Part shown: positions 55,795 to 64,000 of the stretch, one piece after another
Layout of the letters: every line of letters begins with the position of its first letter
Numbering within the stretch: the first letter of the stretch is position 1
Assembly (NCBI RefSeq): GCF_007994735.1
Contig: NZ_VOIL01000001.1
Coordinates: 1,736,001 to 1,800,000, forward strand
Reading direction: 5' to 3'
Length of the DNA: 64,000 nt
From: Nesterenkonia populi
Lineage (GTDB): Bacteria > Actinomycetota > Actinomycetes > Actinomycetales > Micrococcaceae
Translations under genes and position numbers: made by a program
Notes under the pieces: model-generated
The model's input: the letters and a program-made list of their open reading frames with translations, nothing else
Databases searched by the model: none
What the model was told of the DNA's origin: nothing

Positions 55795-56864
55795 TGTCTG
55801 AGGCCGAGCGCGAGGAGGCCGGAGGCTCCCCCCTCGTCAGCACTGGAACCGCAGGGGAGGAGAAGCAGCTTGAGGCGGCCCTGCGTCCCAAGTCTCTGGA
55901 GCACTTTGTGGGCCAGCCGACCGTCCGCAATCAGCTTTCCCTGGTGCTGGAGTCGTCACGGATGCGGGATACGGCCGCCGACCACGTCCTGCTCTCCGGC
56001 CCTCCGGGCCTCGGCAAGACGACACTGGCGATGATCATCGCCGCTGAGATGGCCGCGCCGCTGCGGATCAGCTCCGGGCCCGCCATCCAGCACGCCGGTG
56101 ACCTGGCCGCGATCCTCTCCTCGCTGACAGAGGGTGAGGTGCTCTTCATCGATGAGATCCACCGGATGTCCCGGCCGGCCGAGGAGATGCTCTACATGGC
56201 TATGGAGGACTTCCGGGTGGACATCATCGTCGGCAAAGGCGCCGGCGCCACCTCAATCCCGCTGGAGCTGCCGGGGTTCACGCTGGTCGGCGCCACCACC
56301 CGCGCCGGCCTCCTGCCGGGCCCCCTGCGGGACCGGTTCGGGTTCACCGCCCATCTGGAGTACTACTCGGCGGAGGATCTCGAGCGGGTGCTCCGCCGTT
56401 CCGCAGGGATGCTCGACGTCGATGTCACCGACGACGGCTTCTCAGAGATCGCCTCCCGCTCCCGCGGCACGCCCCGGATCGCCAACCGGCTGCTGCGGCG
56501 CGTCCGCGACTGGGCCCTGGTGAAGCGCGTGGACCAGGTTGATCACCAGGCGGCCTCCGAGGCGCTGGAGACCTACGAGGTGGACGCCCGCGGACTGGAC
56601 CGCCTGGACCGGGCAGTGCTGCAGGCGCTCTGCACCGCCTTCCGCGGCGGCCCGGTGGGGCTCTCCACCCTGGCCGTGATCGTGGGAGAGGAGACAGAGA
56701 CCGTGGAGACGGTCGCTGAGCCCTACCTTGTCCGGGAGGGCTTCCTCGCCCGCACCTCACGGGGACGTATGGCCACGGATGCGGCCTGGCGCCATCTCGG
56801 CCTCACCCCTCCCGCTGAGCCTGCGGCGGAGCAGCAGCTGCCGCTGGCGGACTCCGAATCCTGA
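55794..56864 (+). CDS. ruvB: Holliday junction branch migration ATPase RuvB
   Basis: 356 residues. Walker [10 protein letters not shown] (about 65-73), Walker [10 protein letters not shown], sensor [19 protein letters not shown] and arginine finger region [19 protein letters not shown] are all present. A winged helix follows at the C-terminus ([20 protein letters not shown]). Hexamers pump DNA through RuvA-bound junctions. ATG overlaps the ruvA stop. Confidence 0.97.
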   Translation: MSEAEREEAGGSPLVSTGTAGEEKQLEAALRPKSLEHFVGQPTVRNQLSLVLESSRMRDTAADHVLLSGPPGLGKTTLAMIIAAEMAAPLRISSGPAIQHAGDLAAILSSLTEGEVLFIDEIHRMSRPAEEMLYMAMEDFRVDIIVGKGAGATSIPLELPGFTLVGATTRAGLLPGPLRDRFGFTAHLEYYSAEDLERVLRRSAGMLDVDVTDDGFSEIASRSRGTPRIANRLLRRVRDWALVKRVDQVDHQAASEALETYEVDARGLDRLDRAVLQALCTAFRGGPVGLSTLAVIVGEETETVETVAEPYLVREGFLARTSRGRMATDAAWRHLGLTPPAEPAAEQQLPLADSES

Positions 56865-56915
56865 CTCAGGAATCCTCAGGGATCGGCGAAGCTTCACCTG
56901 TTACTGTGGACCGCT

Positions 56916-57305
56916 GTGAATCATCTTCCTCTTCTTACCCTGATCGCAGAGAACGACGGCAACGGCGACCCGGCCGGAAACGTCGCAGGCGACCCCTTCA
57001 TCTGGATCATGCTCGGCCTGCTGGTGCTGTTCATGGTCTTCACCTTCCGCCGCGGCAAGAAGATGCGTGACCAGCAGCAGCAGGCCCACGCACAGGCGAC
57101 CGTCGGCGCGGAGGTCGTCACCGCCGGGGGCATCGTCGGCACCGTCGTCCACCGGGACGAGGAGCGTCAGCGGCTCACCCTCGAGTTCTCCTCCGGCAAC
57201 CGGGCAGACTTCCTGCTCGGCGCCGTCCAGCAGATCCTCGAGCCAGCGGCCTCCGAGCAGACCGAAGACCCCACCGACGACGACCCCTCCCGGCCCCGCG
57301 ACTGA
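56916..57305 (+). CDS. yajC: Preprotein translocase subunit YajC
   Basis: 129 residues: one membrane helix (about 27-48, FIWIMLGLLVLFMVFTFRRG) followed by the YajC core KKMRDQQQQAHAQATVGAEV and TAGGIVGTVVH. It associates with SecDF in the membrane. GTG 56916 has no Shine-Dalgarno, but TACTGT (56902-56907) stands 8 bp upstream, so it is probably leaderless and heads the yajC-secD-secF operon. The stop overlaps secD by 1 bp. Confidence 0.92.
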   Translation: MNHLPLLTLIAENDGNGDPAGNVAGDPFIWIMLGLLVLFMVFTFRRGKKMRDQQQQAHAQATVGAEVVTAGGIVGTVVHRDEERQRLTLEFSSGNRADFLLGAVQQILEPAASEQTEDPTDDDPSRPRD

Positions 57306-59245
57306 TGGCAGCACCCAAGCCCGTGCGGCGGGCGCTCACTGCGCTGACCGCGCTGCTGATCCTGCTCGTCACCATGGGCGGCCTGCTTCTCTACGGGGTG
57401 CAGGAGGACCGTGCCCAATGGGCGCCTCTGCTGGCCCTCGACCTTGAGGGCGGCACCCAGATGGTCCTCTCACCCCAGGTCGAGACCGGCGAGGAGGTCG
57501 ATGACGAGCAGCTTGACCAGGCTGTGGAGATCATCCGCCAGCGGGTGGACGGCACCGGCGTCGCCGAGGCCGAGATTGCGGTGCAGGGCGCCGAAAACAT
57601 CGTGGTCAGCCTCCCCGGCACCCCGGACGAGGAGACACGCGAGCTCATCCAGGCCAGCGCCGACATGGAGTTCCGCCCCGTCCTCCAGCAGGGTAGCGAC
57701 CCGCTCTACGCCCTGGAGCAGCAGGACCAGATGCGCGAGGAGACCCTCGACGCCGCCGAGGGCGAGATGAGCGACGAGGAGTTCGAAGCGCTCCAGGAGG
57801 ACCTCGACCAGCAGGCCGCCCAGGCCGAGGAAGAGGCCGCCGAGGCCGAGGAGGACCAGGCTCAGCCCGAGGACTTCGACGAGCCCGCCGGAGAGCCGGA
57901 GAACCCCTCCGACCCCAACTGGATCACCCCCGAGCTGGCCGCAGAGTTCGAGAACTACCGCTGCAGCGACGAGATCTCCCTGGACGAGCGCGCCGAGTGG
58001 TCCGACGACGAGCCGATCATCACCTGCAACCCTGAGACGGGGGACACCTTCCTGCTCGGCCCGGTCGATGTCCCCGGGGAGTACATCGCCGATGCCAGCT
58101 TCGGCCTCGAGGAGAACAGCTGGATCACCACGGTGAGCTTCGACAGCGAGGGCACAGAGCTCTTCGCCGACTCCTCCTCCCGCCTCTACGGGCTCGAGGG
58201 CGCCCGCAACCACTTCGGCATCGTCCTGGACGGGCAGGTCATCATCGCACCGTCCATGAACGCCCCCATCTACGACGGCAACGCGCAGATCAGCGGCGAC
58301 TTCACAGAGGACGAGGCTCGTTCCCTGGCAGAGCAGCTGCGCTACGGCTCCCTGCCGATGAGCTTCCAGATCGAGTCCGAGCAGCAGATCTCCGCCACCC
58401 TCGGCGCCGACCAGCTCCGCATGGGCCTGCTCGCCGGGCTCATCGGCCTGCTCCTGACGGCCGGCTACGCGGTCTACCAGTACAGGGCACTCGCCCTGGC
58501 CGTGACGATTCCCTCCCTGGTGGTCGTCGGCGCGCTGACCTGGTGGGCCATCGCCCTGCTCGGCTGGTCCGACGGCTACCGGCTCTCCCTCGCCGGAATC
58601 GCCGGGCTCATCCTCTCCATCGGGCTCACGGCCGACTCGTTCGTCGTCTACTTCGAACGTGTGAAGGACGAGCTCCGCGAGGGCCGTTCGCTCGCAGGAG
58701 CCGTGGAGTCCGGCTGGCAGCGTGCCCGCCGGACCATCCTGGCCTCGAAGGCCGTCAACATCATCGCTGCTGTGGTGCTCTACCTGGTCGCGGTCGGCAA
58801 CGTCCGCGGATTCGCCTTCACCCTGGGCCTGACCGCGCTCATCGACGTCATCCTCGTCTTCCTGTTCACCCACCCGCTCATGCAGCTGCTGGCCCGGCGG
58901 AGGTTCTTCGCCTCCGGAAAGCGGTTCTCGGGCCTCTCCGCCAAGGAGCTCGGAGTTGATGTGCTCTACAAAGGCGCCGGCCGCTTCTCCCGCAGCAAGG
59001 TGGTCTACTCCGACCCGGGCGCCGTGGGCGCCGCGGCCGACGAGCCGGAGCCCGGCTCAGCGGCCGCTGACCGGCAGGAGGAGATCCCGGAGATCAGTAG
59101 GGAGGAATGGGCGAGCATGACCATCGCTGAGCGCCGCCGCGCCCGCCGGGCTGCCGCCCGGCGCCGCCCGGACACCCCTGGTGACGAGGAGCAGATGGCG
59201 GACCCTTCCCTCATGCAGTACTCCCAGGAAAGGGGTGATCGCTGA
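57305..59245 (+). CDS. secD: Protein translocase subunit SecD
   Basis: 646 residues. One N-terminal helix is followed by the first motif ALDLEGGTQMVL and a large extracytoplasmic P1 domain (QRVDGTGVAEAEIAVQGAEN). An acidic insert lies at about 150-205. Five more helices follow with the SecD segment GLTADSFVVYFERVKDELRE. It uses the proton gradient to help pull proteins out of the SecYEG channel. The C-terminal ~90 residues are hydrophilic and basic, longer than usual. Overlaps yajC and secF by 1 bp each. Confidence 0.95.
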   Translation: MAAPKPVRRALTALTALLILLVTMGGLLLYGVQEDRAQWAPLLALDLEGGTQMVLSPQVETGEEVDDEQLDQAVEIIRQRVDGTGVAEAEIAVQGAENIVVSLPGTPDEETRELIQASADMEFRPVLQQGSDPLYALEQQDQMREETLDAAEGEMSDEEFEALQEDLDQQAAQAEEEAAEAEEDQAQPEDFDEPAGEPENPSDPNWITPELAAEFENYRCSDEISLDERAEWSDDEPIITCNPETGDTFLLGPVDVPGEYIADASFGLEENSWITTVSFDSEGTELFADSSSRLYGLEGARNHFGIVLDGQVIIAPSMNAPIYDGNAQISGDFTEDEARSLAEQLRYGSLPMSFQIESEQQISATLGADQLRMGLLAGLIGLLLTAGYAVYQYRALALAVTIPSLVVVGALTWWAIALLGWSDGYRLSLAGIAGLILSIGLTADSFVVYFERVKDELREGRSLAGAVESGWQRARRTILASKAVNIIAAVVLYLVAVGNVRGFAFTLGLTALIDVILVFLFTHPLMQLLARRRFFASGKRFSGLSAKELGVDVLYKGAGRFSRSKVVYSDPGAVGAAADEPEPGSAAADRQEEIPEISREEWASMTIAERRRARRAAARRRPDTPGDEEQMADPSLMQYSQERGDR

Positions 59246-60438
59246 TGGCAGCAGGCTTCGCCAAAGCCGGCAACCAGCTCTACACCGGCGAAAGGGCCTA
59301 CCCGTTCATCCAGCGATCCAACGTCTGGTTCGCGATCGCCGCGGCACTCGTGCTGATCTCCATCGCCATCCCGTTTCTGCGCGGTGGATTCAACCTCGGC
59401 ATCGAGTTCACCGGCGGCAGCGAGTTCACGATCTCCCAGACCGAGCAGACTGATGCCGAGATCGGTGAGGAGGCCGTGGCTGAGACCACCGGCCAGGACG
59501 CGACGGTCACCAATATCTCTCCGGGCACCATGCGGGTGCAGACCGAGGAGCTCGACGACACTGAGACTCTCCAGGTCGCCGAAGCTCTGCAGGAGGGCTA
59601 CGAGGTCAGCGCCGACCAGGTGTCATCGACCTTCATCGGACCGGTCTGGGGCGAGCACGTCTCCCAGCAGATGATGATCGGCCTGGTGATCTTCCTGGCC
59701 CTGGTGGCGCTCTACATGACGGTCTACTTCCGGACCTGGACGATGTCCGTGGCCGCGATCTCAGGCCTGGGCTTCGTGGTGATCACCACCGTGGGCATCT
59801 ACTCGGCCACCGACTTCGAGGTCACCCCCAGCGCCATCATCGGGTTCCTGACGGTTCTGTCCTACGCCTTGTACGACACCATGGTCGTCTTCGACAAGAT
59901 CCGTGAGAACCTCACGTCCCTGCACAGCCAGAAGGACCAGACCTTCACCGAACGCACCAACCTGGCGATCAACCAGACGCTGGTCCGGTCGGTGAATACG
60001 TCCGTCGTCGGGATTCTGCCGGTGGGGTCCATCCTGTTCATCGGAGCCTGGCTCCTGGGGGCGGGCACCCTGCAGGACATCGCGCTGGCCCTGTTCACCG
60101 GCATCATTGTGGGCACCATCTCCACGATCTTCGTCCAGGCGCCTCTCTATGCCCGCATCCGCAGAGGGGAGAAGAGCATCCAGGCGCACACCGATGAGGT
60201 CCTCTCCCTGCGGGATGAGCGGGTCGCCGCGGCAGGCATCGCAACCATCACGCCCTCCGGCACACCGCTGGACCGCGACGGTCAGCCGATGGCCTTCCCG
60301 CCGCTGCCGGAGCCCGAGGATGAGGACGAGGATCCCGCTGTGCACGAGGCCGAGATTCCCGACTGGGACTCCCTCTTCGCCCCTGACACGTCCGGGGTTG
60401 AAGGCCCGCGTCAAGGTAAAGACCAGAGAGGTTCCTGA
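59245..60438 (+). CDS. secF: Protein translocase subunit SecF
   Basis: 397 residues with six membrane helices: the first loop has GGFNLGIEFTGGSEFTISQT, and the helix-4 region YALYDTMVVFDKIRENL is the SecF signature. A C-terminal cytoplasmic tail of ~90 acidic residues follows the last helix. It works with SecD and YajC as one proton-driven complex. The ATG overlaps the secD stop. Confidence 0.95.
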   Translation: MAAGFAKAGNQLYTGERAYPFIQRSNVWFAIAAALVLISIAIPFLRGGFNLGIEFTGGSEFTISQTEQTDAEIGEEAVAETTGQDATVTNISPGTMRVQTEELDDTETLQVAEALQEGYEVSADQVSSTFIGPVWGEHVSQQMMIGLVIFLALVALYMTVYFRTWTMSVAAISGLGFVVITTVGIYSATDFEVTPSAIIGFLTVLSYALYDTMVVFDKIRENLTSLHSQKDQTFTERTNLAINQTLVRSVNTSVVGILPVGSILFIGAWLLGAGTLQDIALALFTGIIVGTISTIFVQAPLYARIRRGEKSIQAHTDEVLSLRDERVAAAGIATITPSGTPLDRDGQPMAFPPLPEPEDEDEDPAVHEAEIPDWDSLFAPDTSGVEGPRQGKDQRGS

Positions 60439-60460
60439 AAACGCTTAGAATAATCAGATC

Positions 60461-62761
60461 ATGACGCGCCCCTCCCGGTCGGTGGGCACCCTGGCCCACT
60501 CAGAAGACTCCCCGCTGCTGGAGCCGCTGGTGCGCGCGGTCAAAGCGAATGACGCCAACGTCGACCTCGACCTGATCCGCCGGTCCTTCGACGTCGCCCA
60601 CCATCACCACGACGGGCAGAAGCGCAAATCCGGTGACCCGTACATCACCCACCCCGTCGCCGTCGCGACCATCCTCGCTGAGCTCGGGCTCGACGGCCCC
60701 ACCCTGGCGGCTGCCGTGCTGCACGACACGGTGGAGGACACCGAATACTCCCTCGAGCAGCTGACCAAGGACTTCGGCGAGGAGATCGCCCTGCTGGTGG
60801 ACGGGGTCACCAAGCTGGACAAGCTGAAGTTCGGCGACGCCGCACAGGCGGAGACCGTCCGCAAAATGGTCCTGGCCATGGCCAAGGACATCCGGGTGCT
60901 GATGATCAAGCTGGCCGACAGGCTGCACAACGCCCGCACCTGGCGATACGTGCCGGCGGAGTCCAGCGCCCGCAAGGCCAAGGAGACCCTGGAGATCTTC
61001 TCCCCATTGGCCCACCGGCTCGGAGTCAACACCATCAAATGGGAGCTCGAGGACCTTTCCTTCGCGGCGCTCTACCCCAAGGTGTATGAGGAGATCGTTC
61101 GGCTGGTGGGGGACCGCACCCCCCAGCGCGAGAAGTTCCTCGCCGAAGTGCGCGCCACGATCGCCGATGACCTCAACGGGGCGAACATCGCCGCGACCAT
61201 CACAGGCCGGCCGAAGCACTACTACTCGATCTACCAGAAGATGATTGTCCGCGGAAAGGAGTTCGACGACATCCACGACCTCATGGGGGTTCGTGTGCTC
61301 GTCGACTCGGTGCGGGACTGCTACGGCGCCCTGGGCGCCCTGCATGCCCGGTGGAACCCCCTGCCCGGGAGGTTCAAGGACTACATCGCGATGCCGAAGT
61401 TCAACATGTACCAGTCCCTGCACACCACCGTTCTGGGACCTTCCGGCAAACCCGTCGAAGTGCAGATTCGCACCTATGAGATGCATCGCCGGGCAGAGTA
61501 CGGCGTCGCCGCCCATTGGAAGTACAAGGAGGACGGCACCACGTCCCCCGCCCCGCTGAACGCTGAGGGCGGGGCCGCCGTGAGCCCGGGCCAGGCCCAG
61601 GGGGCTGCGCTTCAGCAGTCCCAGGCCACCGCCGACATCGGTTGGCTGCGGTCCCTGGTGGACTGGCAGTCCGAGACCAAGGACCCCGACGAGTTCCTCG
61701 ACTCGCTGCGCTACGAGATCAACGCCAAGGAGGTGTTCGTCTACACGCCCAAGGGCGAAGTCATCTCTCTGCCCGCCGGCGCGACACCGGTTGACTTCGC
61801 CTACAGCATCCACACCGACGTGGGGCATAAGACCATCGGGGCGCGGGTCAACGGAAAACTCGTTCCTCTGAACTCGGAGCTGCAGCACGGCGACTGGGTC
61901 GAGATCTTCACCTCCAAGGCAGAGGCTGCCGGACCCTCCAACGACTGGCTGCTGTTCGTGAAATCGCCGCGGGCCCGGAACAAGATCCGGCACTGGTTCT
62001 CCAAGGAGCGCCGCGAGGAGTCCATCGAGCGCGGCAAGGAGATGCTCACCAAAGCGATCCGGAAGTCGAACCTTCCGCTTCAGAAAGTGATGAACCCGGA
62101 TGTGCTCTCCGCCGTCGCATCCGAACTGCACTACACGGACATCTCCGGCTTCTATGCGGGCGTGGGGGAGGAGCACGTCTCCACCCAGAACGTCATCGAT
62201 CACCTCAACGGTCTCTTCGACACAGAGGACGCTGAGGACGAGGAGCACGACACCACCCCCATCACCTCCCCGTCACCTCGGCCGGCGGAGTATTCAGACG
62301 CCGGCGTCGTCATCCAGGGGACCGGCAACGTGCTGGCCAAGCTCGCCCGCTGCTGCACCCCGGTGCCCCCCGACGAGATCGAAGGCTTCGTCACCCGAGG
62401 GCAGGGCGTCTCAGTGCACCGTGCGGACTGCCGCAACGTCAGCCAGCTCCGGGAGCAGCCGGGCAGGCTCGTGGAGGTCGAGTGGGCGCCCACCAAGTCC
62501 TCCGTCTTCCTGGTCGAGATCCAAGTCGAAGCCCTGGACCGAAAGTCGCTGCTCTCAGACGTGACCAGAGTCCTTGCCGAGTCGCACGTCAACATCCTCT
62601 CCGCCACCGTCCAAACCTCGAAGGACCGAGTGGCGGTCTCCAGGTTCAGCTTCGAGATGGGCGACCCCCGGTACCTCAACCACGTGCTGAACTCCGTCCG
62701 CCGGATCGACGGGGTCTATGACGTGTACCGGACCGTCGGCAAACGCCGCGAAATACACTGA
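60461..62761 (+). CDS. relA: Bifunctional (p)ppGpp synthetase/hydrolase (Rel)
   Basis: 766 residues. The HD hydrolase domain has [20 protein letters not shown] and [14 protein letters not shown]. The synthetase domain has [20 protein letters not shown], then [20 protein letters not shown], followed by [23 protein letters not shown] ([20 protein letters not shown]), zinc-finger ([19 protein letters not shown]) and ACT domains complete it. It is the usual single Rel of actinobacteria, making and degrading the stringent-response alarmone. TAGAAT (60446-60451) lies 9 bp before the ATG without Shine-Dalgarno, so it is likely leaderless. The 3' end overlaps the convergent gene by 46 bp. Confidence 0.96.
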   Translation: MTRPSRSVGTLAHSEDSPLLEPLVRAVKANDANVDLDLIRRSFDVAHHHHDGQKRKSGDPYITHPVAVATILAELGLDGPTLAAAVLHDTVEDTEYSLEQLTKDFGEEIALLVDGVTKLDKLKFGDAAQAETVRKMVLAMAKDIRVLMIKLADRLHNARTWRYVPAESSARKAKETLEIFSPLAHRLGVNTIKWELEDLSFAALYPKVYEEIVRLVGDRTPQREKFLAEVRATIADDLNGANIAATITGRPKHYYSIYQKMIVRGKEFDDIHDLMGVRVLVDSVRDCYGALGALHARWNPLPGRFKDYIAMPKFNMYQSLHTTVLGPSGKPVEVQIRTYEMHRRAEYGVAAHWKYKEDGTTSPAPLNAEGGAAVSPGQAQGAALQQSQATADIGWLRSLVDWQSETKDPDEFLDSLRYEINAKEVFVYTPKGEVISLPAGATPVDFAYSIHTDVGHKTIGARVNGKLVPLNSELQHGDWVEIFTSKAEAAGPSNDWLLFVKSPRARNKIRHWFSKERREESIERGKEMLTKAIRKSNLPLQKVMNPDVLSAVASELHYTDISGFYAGVGEEHVSTQNVIDHLNGLFDTEDAEDEEHDTTPITSPSPRPAEYSDAGVVIQGTGNVLAKLARCCTPVPPDEIEGFVTRGQGVSVHRADCRNVSQLREQPGRLVEVEWAPTKSSVFLVEIQVEALDRKSLLSDVTRVLAESHVNILSATVQTSKDRVAVSRFSFEMGDPRYLNHVLNSVRRIDGVYDVYRTVGKRREIH

Positions 62762-63465
62762 TCCAACAGTTCCGCGATCCGTCCGACGCGCCCCTTCTCA
62801 CCGTGCTCCGAGCGTTTCGTGCGCTCCACCATCCTCGCCGCCATCCCCTCAAGGTCTTCTACCCCCTCAAGCAGCCTGCCGATGAGGCAGAGCCGATGGT
62901 GCAGCACCCGCTGCTCATCCTCTCCCGGCACAAACACGTCATCCTCCTCGCCGGCCCTCGAGGGCCAGAACAGCAGATCCTCGCGGAGCCACCCGTGCGC
63001 GTCCACCAGACGGTCCGCCGGTCTGCGCGTGCCCATTGTGCCCACGCCGAGAAAGATGTCCTCAGCAGTTCGCTCGGGGGTGGTGAGCGCCATGCCGGCA
63101 GCCTGCATCTGCTCAAGCGGATTCAGCGGCACCTTATGCACCTGCCAGAGCACAGGCTCCCTCAGGTTGGGCCTCGGGGTCGCGTCAGGGGCGATGATAT
63201 GGATCCGCTGAGGCGCGGGCCGTCCCAGGTGCACCCATGCCGCCGTCTCGCCGCAGAGCACTGCCGCGGAGCGAATCTGCGCGCCTAAGAGCGCTCGGGC
63301 AGCGCGTGCCCGGGTGCCGCGGGTGCCGGACTCAGCAGCGGGGGCGAAGACGTCGCCCAGCACCGGCCGGAGTGCGCCCTCCGAGGCGAGCGACTGCAGC
63401 TCAGCGGCAGTGAAGGGGGAACCGGGACGGTAGAGCCGGCCGCGTACGGCCTGTGCAGTGTGCAT
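62716..63465 (-). CDS. AbiEi-antitoxin-like protein of unknown function
   Basis: 249 residues: [20 protein letters not shown] near the start, then [20 protein letters not shown] and [20 protein letters not shown], then [17 protein letters not shown]. This order (winged-helix-like start, AAWLHG-like helix, TxPxRTxxDL) resembles the AbiEi-antitoxin-like proteins common in actinobacterial genomes, usually without a toxin partner. No AbiEii-like gene is adjacent. Its last 46 bp overlap the relA end on the other strand. The role is not known. Confidence 0.65.
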   Translation of the reverse strand: MHTAQAVRGRLYRPGSPFTAAELQSLASEGALRPVLGDVFAPAAESGTRGTRARAARALLGAQIRSAAVLCGETAAWVHLGRPAPQRIHIIAPDATPRPNLREPVLWQVHKVPLNPLEQMQAAGMALTTPERTAEDIFLGVGTMGTRRPADRLVDAHGWLREDLLFWPSRAGEEDDVFVPGEDEQRVLHHRLCLIGRLLEGVEDLEGMAARMVERTKRSEHGEKGRVGRIAELLDQCISRRLPTVRYTS

Positions 63466-63506
63466 GGCGTCAGCATTCCGTCCGAAGAGGGACTCCGCAA
63501 CGGGGG

Positions 63507-63965
63507 TCAGCCGTTCCTGTGGAAAACTTCCAGGGCGTGGGTGAGAATCTCCACCGCGGCTGCTTGGTCGATGCTGTCCCGCTGGTTCCTGGCCTCGATG
63601 CCGGCCTCACGCATCTTGCCCTGTGCGCTGACCGTGGAGAGCCGCTCATCCACCAACTGCACCTGAATTGCGAGCTCCGCCTCGGCCAGCGCTCGTTCGA
63701 GCTCTGCCGCGTAGTCCCGAGCCTTCTGCGTCGAGGGCGTCTCAGCCCCTGAGAGCGAGAGGGGCAGGCCCACGTAGACGATACGAGCGTCCCGGTCCCG
63801 GGCTATCTTCACCAGCATCCGGATGTCGGAGCTTCTCTTCGCGTCCCGACGCAAAGTCATCACGGGTGTGGCGACCAGTGCGTCAGGGTCGGTGGCGGCC
63901 AAGCCGACGCGAGAGTCGCCCACATCCACCGCAAGATGGACTCCCGGCCGGCTGCTGCCGCCCAT
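63507..63965 (-). CDS. ruvX: Putative pre-16S rRNA nuclease / Holliday junction resolvase-like RuvX (YqgF)
   Basis: 152 residues of the RNase H-like YqgF family: AVDVGDSRVGLAATDPDALV with the first Asp, IVYVGLPLSLSGAETPST, VQLVDERLSTVSAQGKMRE with the DERL motif, and the late IDQAAAVEIL Asp. In other bacteria it trims the 5' end of 16S rRNA. The ATG overlaps the stop of the upstream gene by 1 bp, so it is the second gene of that unit. Confidence 0.93.
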   Translation of the reverse strand: MGGSSRPGVHLAVDVGDSRVGLAATDPDALVATPVMTLRRDAKRSSDIRMLVKIARDRDARIVYVGLPLSLSGAETPSTQKARDYAAELERALAEAELAIQVQLVDERLSTVSAQGKMREAGIEARNQRDSIDQAAAVEILTHALEVFHRNG

Positions 63966-64000
63966 CAGCCGCGGGCGCGGACGGCGCCGACGACGGCCTC
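63965..64000 (-). CDS. 3' end of an upstream gene, possibly alaS
   Basis: Eleven codons, EAVVGAVRARG and a stop, run in from the window edge and overlap the ruvX start by 1 bp. In related actinobacteria alanyl-tRNA synthetase precedes ruvX, which makes alaS the likely identity, but the fragment is too short to show it. Confidence 0.35.
   Translation of the reverse strand, partial: EAVVGAVRARG

Noticed and set aside
1..64000. CRISPR arrays, insertion sequences, integrases
   Set aside because: No regularly spaced direct repeats, transposase or recombinase motifs were seen in either strand.

Overview
The window is high-GC DNA from an actinobacterium. Mycothiol-dependent formaldehyde detoxification, mycothiol biosynthesis (mshA), a PgsA-type phosphatidyl-inositol-phosphate synthase and many leaderless or GTG/TTG starts all point that way. 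The gene order (rne-rplU-rpmA-obg-proB-proA-nadD-rsfS; rpiB-nei-thrS-HIT-pgsA; yebC-ruvCAB-yajC-secDF-relA) suggests Micrococcaceae, possibly Nesterenkonia-like. Genus is inference only.

The left 24.6 kb is accessory. It opens with an amino-acid-exporter type module: a truncated AraC regulator, LysE, EamA and a divergent LysR. A decayed MFS drug exporter follows. Next come a two-gene Gabija anti-phage system (gajA-gajB, minus strand), a lone MobF relaxase with a candidate oriT hairpin at its 5' side, and a convergent 1271-residue YobI/KAP-like membrane P-loop NTPase of visibly lower GC. Upstream of the NTPase lie an orphan ParD-like antitoxin and what looks like a decayed ParE toxin. A copper island ends the region: TetR, a CsoR-type operator, CopZ, a secreted copper-associated protein, CopA with a fused YHS domain, a CPH-type CopB and CsoR. 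No integrase or transposase was seen. Related small ORFs flank the copper island.

From about 24.7 kb to the end the window is mostly core chromosome. It holds a lipoate-ligase-like protein, mycothiol-dependent formaldehyde dehydrogenase with an MBL hydrolase, VKOR, RNase E/G, L21, L27, Obg, proline synthesis (ProB, ProA), NadD, RsfS and tRNA-Ala(GGC). Directly behind that tRNA is a GIY-YIG/DUF2075 nuclease-helicase, likely a second defence insertion. Then follow an acetoin/diacetyl reductase, a MarR/VOC-dioxygenase pair, tRNA-Arg(TCT), a DUF2079 membrane protein, MshA, TesB, truncated haemoglobin, RpiB, Nei, ThrS, a HIT protein, PgsA, YebC, RuvC-A-B, YajC-SecD-SecF, RelA, an AbiEi-like protein, RuvX and the extreme 3' end of a gene that may be alaS.

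Main points of interest: the Gabija operon, whose GajA lacks the usual DxD in its TOPRIM domain; the YobI-like NTPase beside toxin-antitoxin debris; the nuclease-helicase next to tRNA-Ala; the CopA-YHS fusion with an internal start; the non-canonical start of ruvC; and the absence of pimA, acyltransferase and pdxST between pgsA and yebC.
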